Shown piece after piece: positions 5,471-11,103 of a DNA stretch of 11,103 nt. The notes below the pieces were generated by a model. It made no database searches and was not told the DNA's origin. It saw only the letters and a list, made by a program, of their open reading frames with translations. Each line of letters begins with the position of its first letter. Position 1 is the first letter of the stretch. Made by a program: the position numbers and the translations under genes. Source of the stretch: UBA9647 sp049522195 (GTDB lineage: Bacteria > Bacteroidota > Ignavibacteria > UBA10030); assembly GCA_049522195.1 (NCBI GenBank), contig JBEKOB010000113.1, positions 1-11,103 of the forward strand, read 5' to 3'.

Positions 5471-6589
5471 ATGAGCATTTCCCTCCGCACCGTGTTTCTT
5501 GTATGCTCGATCATTGGTGGTGCAGTAATCAACGGCTGCTCCAACAAAGATCATGCTCCGACCGAGCCAAGCCAACAAACCTGGACGATCTCGGGCAAGA
5601 CCTATTTGGTAGGTTCCAAGGATCCGATTGGCGGAGTGGTTGTGAAGTGCGCCGGCATCAGCACCGTATCAGGCGCTGATGGTTCATATCAGTTGCGCGG
5701 CGTTCCGGGCGGCACCCAGATCATCACCGCAGAGTTCCCGAAGACCGAGACGTATTCGAAATCGATCGAGGTCACGTCGGATATCACCTACTTTGTTTTC
5801 ATCATGGTGACGTATACCAACCTGTCGGGATACGTCTCCAACGCGGTTGATGGCCCAGTGAATGGGGCGCTGGTTGTGATAGAGAATAACTTGACCCATA
5901 CCGACATTTCCGGCCATTATCAATTCACGAAGCTCCCACGTGCAACAGACACCCTGACGATCACTCATCCCGATTATCTGCAATTTCAAACCACATTCGT
6001 GATGACTACTCAGGATACTGCCTACGATGTAGCCCTCCTGCGCGAACGATCACTCTCTGCAGTGGTATCCGCTAATACGTATGTTGATCAAGGCAGGCCT
6101 TCAGAAATACTACCTGTTGCTTCAGACAATGGGCGGCTCTTTCTTCGCACAAATGGATATGATAGTCTCGGTGTCTATCACCTTGGAATTCAGCAATATA
6201 TTCTCATGACCGCAGTCTTCCCACGGCTGATGGTAGATGATCACGTTGTGGTCGTTGAAGGGAGCCTGCAACTCTATGCGGATTCACTTCCCGCATCGTT
6301 CCCTCTGAACACCTACTCGATAGGCTCTTCCTGGACAGCGAGTGCTACATACTTTACTCAACCCGCTCTCGGTGCCATCCTGTCGTACGGAGTTATTCCG
6401 AAGAACTCTGCTCCTGGCTACATTACAGTGCTTGGGGTTGATGGATTGAACCAGCTGCTGAAGTCGTACAGAGCCAGCGGGGTGAATTATGGAATCGAAC
6501 TGCGGGGAGGCACGATCACTTCAACGGCATTCTATTCGTCCTACGCCTCGACAAATCAACCAAAGCTCACAATGAAGGTGCGATACTAA
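5471..6589 (+). CDS. Lipoprotein with two carboxypeptidase-regulatory-like domains and a DNRLRE-like C-terminal domain
   Basis: A 372-residue envelope protein. The signal sequence ends in AVINGC, making C23 the likely lipidated cysteine (N at -2 is unusual for a lipobox). Residues about 38-112 and 116-190 are two tandem carboxypeptidase-regulatory-like beta domains, each with the pattern of a variable loop followed by S-G-x-Y/G-S-Y-x-x-x-x-L-P (GADGSYQLRGVPGG and DISGHYQFTKLPRA). Residues about 196-372 resemble the carbohydrate-binding DNRLRE/CBM96-like domain: it opens with SANTYVDQG and closes with AFYSSYASTNQPKLTMKVRY, as such domains do. That call is by pattern only. I use the ATG at 5471, not the in-frame GTG at 5450, because it gives a normal lipoprotein signal; the Shine-Dalgarno is weak. 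It is the first gene of a three-gene operon, 12 bp before the propeller gene. Likely roles are surface adhesion or glycan contact (inference). Confidence 0.85.
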   Translation: MSISLRTVFLVCSIIGGAVINGCSNKDHAPTEPSQQTWTISGKTYLVGSKDPIGGVVVKCAGISTVSGADGSYQLRGVPGGTQIITAEFPKTETYSKSIEVTSDITYFVFIMVTYTNLSGYVSNAVDGPVNGALVVIENNLTHTDISGHYQFTKLPRATDTLTITHPDYLQFQTTFVMTTQDTAYDVALLRERSLSAVVSANTYVDQGRPSEILPVASDNGRLFLRTNGYDSLGVYHLGIQQYILMTAVFPRLMVDDHVVVVEGSLQLYADSLPASFPLNTYSIGSSWTASATYFTQPALGAILSYGVIPKNSAPGYITVLGVDGLNQLLKSYRASGVNYGIELRGGTITSTAFYSSYASTNQPKLTMKVRY

Positions 6590-6601
6590 GGATCTGCTTC
6601 C

Positions 6602-8806
6602 ATGAAGAAAATCGCATATATCGGACTTGTATTGGGAATCTCGCTGACGATTGTCCCGTGTCAGGGCCAGAACAACTGGTATTGGCAAAACCCGCGTCCT
6701 TGTGGCAACCATCTAAGATCTGTTCAAACGATCACTCAAAGCTTGATTGTGGCCGTTGGAGACCAGGGGACGATTTTGCGAAGCTCGGATGGCGGGGTCA
6801 CGTGGGATGTTCAATCGAGTGGAGTGTCCGTATCGCTTGGCAGCGTGTGTTTCACCGATGCAAACAGTGGATATGCTGTCGGAGATTCTGGAACGGTCCT
6901 TCACACAACCAATGGGGGTACGTTCTGGCTGCCCCAGCCGATAGGCACGACTGCGCATCTTTATGGAGTTTCGTTTGCGACCGCGAATGTTGGAATGATC
7001 GTAGGTGATGCGGGAGCAAACTACCGGACGACGGATGGCGGACATCATTGGGTCCTTCAATATGGATCGCCGGATCAGACACTGTATTCGGTGAAGTTTC
7101 ACGACGTAAACACAGGAACCATGACGGGCTCGTATGGCGCAATCTTTCGGACCACGAACGGAGGAGCAAAGTGGAATCGTCAGTATAGCGGCACGGACTA
7201 TGAGCTCTATGGCGCTTCATTTCCAAATGCCAGCACGGGAACCGTGGTGGGTGAATTGGGTACGATTCTTCATACGACTGATGGTGGTGACTCCTGGGTT
7301 TCGCAGCCGAGCGGCATAAGCGACCATCTCAGCGCAGTATCATTTTCCGATCCTCTGACGGGGACAATCGTTGGGGACAATGGTCTTGTCATTCGCTCGA
7401 CGGACGGGGGGGCAACGTGGGCCATTCAGTCCAGCGGAACGGAGACATGGTTGACGGGCGTGTCATTTGCAGACTCAAAAACCGGCACCATCGCAGGATC
7501 GTATGGCGTGGTCTATCGCACCACGAATGGAGGGGCTTCATGGTCCCTGGCGACCCCCGGCACGAGATTCCCGCTCTATGCAATAGACATGGCCGATTTT
7601 CAGCACGGTGCGATTGCGGGTGCTTATGGAACTCTCCTCATCACCTCGGATGGAGGTGCGTCCTGGATACCTCGAATCATCAGCACACGGTCGCATCTGC
7701 GTTGTATCAGATGCTTTGATCGTGACACAGCAATGGCAGGTGGCGATAACAATACAATCCTTCGGACGACAAATGCCGGGATGTCGTGGGCGACAATTCC
7801 AGTTCCAGGGATTCCAGCTGATCCATTGAGGCCCATTACATTTACCACCATCGCATTCCGGCCCTCCGGTATCGGACTGATGGCTGGTTGGAAGGATTCC
7901 CTGGTGAAAGTGACGGATACTGTGAACGACGTGGTGCGTGAAAGTTGGGTGAAGGCCCAATTCGCAGTTGCCTGGAGGACAACCAATGGAGGGGGGAGTT
8001 GGAATTCCGTTTTAGCTGATAGTCTGATAGGGAAGGTTCGTGCCATCTCTTTCACCTCAGATTCGAACGCAATCGCGATCGCGATCTCCAGTTCGGACAC
8101 GTGGGGACTCATGTTCTGGACTAGCGACACTGGGAGCATATGGAGTGGGCCTTCTAATTGGCCGCGACGGTTTCTTTCGATGTCCTTCGGCTCCCCATTG
8201 AGAGGAGTTATAGTCGGAGACTTGGGAGACACCTTTTGGACCCCCTTCGGAGGCAAAGGCTGGGGGTTTGGGAGGGGTCAGCCGAAGCGGAATCTTTGGG
8301 GCGTTTCGATGGGGGACAGCCTTAACGCTGTCGCGGTGGGTGACAGTATGACGATCATCAGAACGATAGATGGAGGCAGGAACTGGACCAGCGAGTGGAC
8401 CCCGTGGGACCTCAGTCTCAACGCGGTATGTGCCATCGATAAACAGCATCAGATCGCTGTTGGTGATGGGGGGACGATTCTTGCTTCTTATTCTGCAGGG
8501 TCGGCCACCGATGTGCAACGCAGCCTGCAATCGGGGACAGTGCCACGATTTTCTCTTGCACAGAATTATCCAAATCCTTTTAACCCGTCAACAAGTATTA
8601 GCTTTTCGCTTTCGGCCCGTAGCTTCGTCTCAATCCGGATATACGATGTCCTGGGCAGAGAGATTGCTGTTTTGGTCAACGAGGTGATGGATGGTGGAGC
8701 ACATCTTGTGAGATGGGATGCTTCGAGGTTCCCAAGCGGGATCTACTATTATCGCCTGAAGAGCGACAACGGGAAATTCACCAGGTCAATGATTCTTCTC
8801 CGATAA
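6602..8806 (+). CDS. T9SS-exported YCF48/BNR-like beta-propeller protein
   Basis: A 734-residue exported protein. It has a signal peptide (MKK, hydrophobic 5-19, cleavage probably after QGQ at about 21-23), then repeats of the YCF48/BNR-like type with consensus VGDxGTIxRTTDGGxxWxxQ. Thirteen repeat tryptophans can be placed: 68, 109, 150, 191, 232, 273, 314, 355 and 396, then after degenerate stretches 467, 514, 554 and 595, with a last W-less copy at about 620-630. Fourteen blades would make two seven-bladed propellers. Residues 650-734 are a type IX secretion C-terminal sorting domain: QNYPNPFNPST, then IRIYDVLGREIAVLVNE, ASRFPSGIYYYRL and a final RSMILLR. The protein should cross the outer membrane through T9SS and be surface-attached or released after tail removal. 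AAGGA lies 9 nt before the ATG and overlaps the stop codon of the gene before. No enzymatic residues are evident; binding or scaffolding is the likely role. Confidence 0.94.
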   Translation: MKKIAYIGLVLGISLTIVPCQGQNNWYWQNPRPCGNHLRSVQTITQSLIVAVGDQGTILRSSDGGVTWDVQSSGVSVSLGSVCFTDANSGYAVGDSGTVLHTTNGGTFWLPQPIGTTAHLYGVSFATANVGMIVGDAGANYRTTDGGHHWVLQYGSPDQTLYSVKFHDVNTGTMTGSYGAIFRTTNGGAKWNRQYSGTDYELYGASFPNASTGTVVGELGTILHTTDGGDSWVSQPSGISDHLSAVSFSDPLTGTIVGDNGLVIRSTDGGATWAIQSSGTETWLTGVSFADSKTGTIAGSYGVVYRTTNGGASWSLATPGTRFPLYAIDMADFQHGAIAGAYGTLLITSDGGASWIPRIISTRSHLRCIRCFDRDTAMAGGDNNTILRTTNAGMSWATIPVPGIPADPLRPITFTTIAFRPSGIGLMAGWKDSLVKVTDTVNDVVRESWVKAQFAVAWRTTNGGGSWNSVLADSLIGKVRAISFTSDSNAIAIAISSSDTWGLMFWTSDTGSIWSGPSNWPRRFLSMSFGSPLRGVIVGDLGDTFWTPFGGKGWGFGRGQPKRNLWGVSMGDSLNAVAVGDSMTIIRTIDGGRNWTSEWTPWDLSLNAVCAIDKQHQIAVGDGGTILASYSAGSATDVQRSLQSGTVPRFSLAQNYPNPFNPSTSISFSLSARSFVSIRIYDVLGREIAVLVNEVMDGGAHLVRWDASRFPSGIYYYRLKSDNGKFTRSMILLR
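6683..7789 (+). repeat. Nine in-frame 123-bp repeats inside the propeller gene
   Basis: Nine consecutive coding units of 41 codons each, set by the conserved tryptophan at residues 68 to 396, with no insertion or deletion between them. The DNA is diverged, but the segment for R/H-[TS]-[TS]-[DN]-G-G recurs as (cgg/cat/cgc)-acg-acg-gatggcgga-like words. This is protein-level repetition, not a recent DNA amplification. Confidence 0.85.
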
Positions 8807-8809
8807 AAC

Positions 8810-9808
8810 ATGGAACGCTCCTGTAACATTTCAAGCACTCTCCGGCTGGTTGTAATTGGCGCGGTCGCGGTGACTGCGGTCTTTCTCGGGTGTGACAAGT
8901 CATTCGATCCCCGAGGATCTCTTGATGACCAGATGGTGGTGTTCTCCGTGCTCTCAACAGACCGGACGGCTCAGCTTGTTCGTGTGCAGACAAGCTACAT
9001 GCCACAGGGGTTTGATCCTTTGACCTATACCACGGAGAACTTCCTTCGAGACGCCATCGTCTCGATCAACACGTCGAGTGGCAGCTATCTTATGCGCGAT
9101 ACACTTCTCTACCTGCCGGACACGACCAGGTACAAACCCCCAACGCGGGCTTATGTACTTGACCCATTCAGTCCGGTCTACGGTGAGACTTGTGAGATTG
9201 TTGTTCAATCGACACGTCATGGTGTGGCATACTCCTCCGTGGTGATCCCCAGCCAATCGAAGATCTCGATCGACCCCTTGCAGATACAGGTGCTTGATCG
9301 CCCGGAGAATTATTCAAAGGATACTCGAATTACGTTCGTTGCTCAGCTTTCGAACAATGCACAAGGATACGTTTGCCGACTCTATCTGTACTATGACGTC
9401 CTTAAAGGAACCAAGTACGTTGAAGAAAGGGTGGAAGTCCCGATTACCTCCACTGACCCATCGGTTTTCTCTCTTGATACTCCGATCTATCCGCGGCTGG
9501 CAAGCGTGCCGCAGACATTCAAGATCGGTTCGACTTATAAGAACGGATATTATAAGGCAACCGTCAGTGCAATAACTTCCCGATACAGAAGCAAACTCAT
9601 TTTCAAATGGGCGACATTTGTAGTGCTGCAGGCTGACAATAATCTGTTCCGGTATTACCTCACCACTCATCCGGATCAGGATCCATTTTCTATCCGGCTT
9701 GACCAGCCGCTTTTTTCAGGGCTGAATGGAGGCCTTGGAATGGTGGGGGCTTATAGTCTGGATTCGCTAGTCGATCTTCTCCCCGGTAATTTCTGGGGCA
9801 ATCGATGA
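8810..9808 (+). CDS. DUF4249-type outer-membrane lipoprotein
   Basis: A 332-residue lipoprotein: a signal segment LRLVVIGAVAVTAVFLGC with C28 as the likely lipid site. The body carries beta-rich features of the DUF4249 family found in Bacteroidetes: an early VVFSVLS strand (43-49), the A-x-V-x-I core (LRDAIVSINTSS, 79-90), YGETCEIVV (124-132), and near the end the family-like tail DPFSIRLDQPLFSGLNGGLGMVGAY (291-315). Function of the family is unknown; members commonly sit beside TonB-dependent receptors, but none is in this window. The ATG comes only 3 bp after the stop codon of the propeller gene and has no clear Shine-Dalgarno, so translation is probably coupled. It is the last gene of the operon. 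Confidence 0.82.
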   Translation: MERSCNISSTLRLVVIGAVAVTAVFLGCDKSFDPRGSLDDQMVVFSVLSTDRTAQLVRVQTSYMPQGFDPLTYTTENFLRDAIVSINTSSGSYLMRDTLLYLPDTTRYKPPTRAYVLDPFSPVYGETCEIVVQSTRHGVAYSSVVIPSQSKISIDPLQIQVLDRPENYSKDTRITFVAQLSNNAQGYVCRLYLYYDVLKGTKYVEERVEVPITSTDPSVFSLDTPIYPRLASVPQTFKIGSTYKNGYYKATVSAITSRYRSKLIFKWATFVVLQADNNLFRYYLTTHPDQDPFSIRLDQPLFSGLNGGLGMVGAYSLDSLVDLLPGNFWGNR

Positions 9809-9862
9809 AACAAGCAAGATAGAATGTGCCAAAGTCTCTTCCTGGACAATCGTTGCAACACT

Positions 9863-9889
9863 AAAAAAAGCAGCCGGTACGTGGCTGCT
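9863..9889. terminator. Stem-loop after the surface-protein operon
   Basis: AGCAGCC (9869-9875) pairs perfectly with GGCTGCT (9883-9889). An A-run (9863-9869) lies on the left and only scattered T on the right, so the T-tract needed for intrinsic termination is on the minus strand, where no gene is seen. It may still act as a weak terminator for the plus-strand operon. The remaining DNA of 9809-10006 shows nothing else recognisable. Confidence 0.4.
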
Positions 9890-10006
9890 CTTGCATTTCA
9901 AGCGCGGTGAGTCCGCCGTACAAACAGCGTCGTCGACCCGTTCAATCTGCACTCTCAGACTCGAATAAGCCCGACGGTCTCAACAATGTGATTCACTGGA
10001 GTTTCG

Positions 10007-11103
10007 ATGACGAACAAGAGAATTGAAGAACTGCTGGAACTCTATCGGCACACACTATTCGACGATGTCATTCCTTTCTGGTTGAACAACTCTGTTGATC
10101 GGGAATACGGCGGCTTTCTCAATTGCCTGGATCGCGATGGCTCTGTCTATAATACTGACAAGGCCATGTGGATTCAATGCCGGGCCATATGGATGTTTGC
10201 GAAACTCTACAATGAAGTCGAGAGGAAACCGGAGTGGCTTGAGGCAGCCCGCAACGGTTATGACTTCATCCGCAAGCACGGTTTTGATGCCGATGGCAGG
10301 ATGTTCTTCGTTGTAACGCGGGACGGCAAGCCGCTGCGCCGGAGTCGATATCTTTTCACCGAAACATTTGGCGTCATTGCCTGTGCAGAATACTCAAGAG
10401 CGGCCTGCGACGAGAATGCTCTCGAGAAAGCAAGAGATTTGTACCGGTTGATCGTCGACATGCACAGGAATCCTGGTCGGCTCACGCCAAAGATTATTCC
10501 CGAAACTCGAACTACCCGGGCCCATGGAATGTCCATGATTCTCCTTGCGACAACGCAGGAGCTTCGGAGGGTTCTTGAAGATCCACTGCACAAAGAGGTC
10601 ATCGACCAATCGTTGCATGACGTGCTCAACTTCTTTGTGAAGCCGGAGGAAAAGGCGTTGTTTGAAGTTGTGGGTCCGAATGGAGAAAGGCTGCATTCGC
10701 CGGAAGGCCGGTGCATCAATCCAGGCCACGCCATCGAAACGAGTTGGTTCATGATGCATGAATCTCGTTACAGAAACGACCCCTCCTTGCTCAACAGCGC
10801 CCTTGACGTGCTCAGATGGTCGCTTGAGCTCGGGTGGGACAAGGAATTCGGGGGGCTTCTCTATTTCGTCGACATAGAAGGGAAACCGGCAGAGCAGCTT
10901 GAGTGGGATATGAAACTCTGGTGGCCCCACACCGAAGCGTTGTATGCACTTCTCCTGGCATACTACCTGACAGGGGATTCATTCTACGAGGAATGGTATG
11001 GGCGGGTACATCAATGGTCGTTCGGCCATTTCCCGGATTCTCAGTACGGAGAGTGGTTTGGCTATCTGCACCGCGATGGATCGCTCGCTTCACAACTTAA
11101 AGG
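10007..11103 (+). CDS. N-acylglucosamine 2-epimerase family protein, 3' end cut off
   Basis: An (alpha/alpha)6-barrel sugar epimerase/isomerase, cytoplasmic; 365 complete codons are present of a usual 390-420. It starts at the ATG at 10007, with GGAG 5 nt before it. Family motifs in order: EYGGFLNCLDRDG (33-45), WIQCRAIWMFAKLYN (55-69), TETFGVIACAEYSRA (118-132), RLTPKIIPETRTTRAHGM (158-175), NPGHAIETSWF (238-248, with H241 matching one catalytic His of N-acylglucosamine 2-epimerases), KLWWPHTEALYALLLAY (303-319) and HFPDSQYGEWFGYLHRDGS (341-359). The pattern NPGHAIE with WWPHTEA favours the AGE/RENBP type over cellobiose 2-epimerase. The second catalytic His, in the F-H-x-P-R motif, should lie a few residues past the window end, so activity cannot be judged. 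It is separated from the surface operon by about 200 bp and is probably its own transcription unit. Likely substrate is ManNAc/GlcNAc, but relatives act on other sugars. Confidence 0.93.
   Translation, partial: MTNKRIEELLELYRHTLFDDVIPFWLNNSVDREYGGFLNCLDRDGSVYNTDKAMWIQCRAIWMFAKLYNEVERKPEWLEAARNGYDFIRKHGFDADGRMFFVVTRDGKPLRRSRYLFTETFGVIACAEYSRAACDENALEKARDLYRLIVDMHRNPGRLTPKIIPETRTTRAHGMSMILLATTQELRRVLEDPLHKEVIDQSLHDVLNFFVKPEEKALFEVVGPNGERLHSPEGRCINPGHAIETSWFMMHESRYRNDPSLLNSALDVLRWSLELGWDKEFGGLLYFVDIEGKPAEQLEWDMKLWWPHTEALYALLLAYYLTGDSFYEEWYGRVHQWSFGHFPDSQYGEWFGYLHRDGSLASQLK

Noticed and set aside
6683..7789. Regular 123-bp repetition considered as a CRISPR or tandem DNA repeat
   Set aside because: The repeats are in frame, diverged at DNA level, and explained by 41-residue beta-propeller blades; there are no identical repeats with unique spacers.
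7624..8256. Minus-strand ORF of 210 codons within the propeller gene, and several other long antisense frames there
   Set aside because: They are antisense shadows of a strongly supported repeat protein; no family features and no ribosome-binding site.

Overview
The window looks like bacterial chromosome from the Fibrobacterota-Chlorobiota-Bacteroidota (FCB) superphylum, most likely an Ignavibacteria-type lineage. Three things point there: a type IX secretion (T9SS) C-terminal sorting domain with the QNYPNPFNPST motif, a DUF4249-type lipoprotein, and a promoter with the Bacteroidetes-style -10 box TAnnTTTG. Base composition is near 50% GC. The assignment is inference from these markers, not from a phylogeny.

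Layout. (1) 1-717, plus: the 3' part of a phytanoyl-CoA dioxygenase-family gene. (2) 718-1001: non-coding, with an inverted-repeat element and two further stem-loop structures. (3) 4292-1002, minus: a one-carbon/corrinoid methyl-transfer module. It reads, in order of transcription, a possible 41-codon leader ORF, an AcsE/MtrH-like methyl-tetrahydrofolate:corrinoid methyltransferase, a 282-bp palindrome-rich gap, metV, metF (overlapping metV by 23 bp) and a stand-alone corrinoid protein 11 bp further on. (4) 4293-4593: regulatory and palindromic DNA plus the terminator of the next gene. (5) 5184-4594, minus: a small secreted protein of unknown function with a clear promoter and terminator. (6) 5471-9808, plus: three tightly packed genes for surface proteins (lipoprotein, T9SS-exported beta-propeller, DUF4249 lipoprotein). 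(7) 9809-10006: non-coding, one stem-loop. (8) 10007-end, plus: an N-acylglucosamine 2-epimerase-family gene cut by the window end just before its second expected catalytic histidine.

How they work together. The minus-strand module holds the parts for moving a methyl group between tetrahydrofolate and a cobalamin carrier and interconverting methyl- and methylene-tetrahydrofolate. It lacks the enzyme that would define the other end of the pathway: no homocysteine-binding domain, no substrate:corrinoid methyltransferase and no corrinoid reactivase are present here. It could be part of a methyl-group catabolic route or a split MetH-like methionine route. The plus-strand trio resembles a surface-attached assembly: two lipoproteins flank a 14-bladed propeller with a strict 41-residue repeat period. 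No transposase, CRISPR array, tRNA or rRNA was found.
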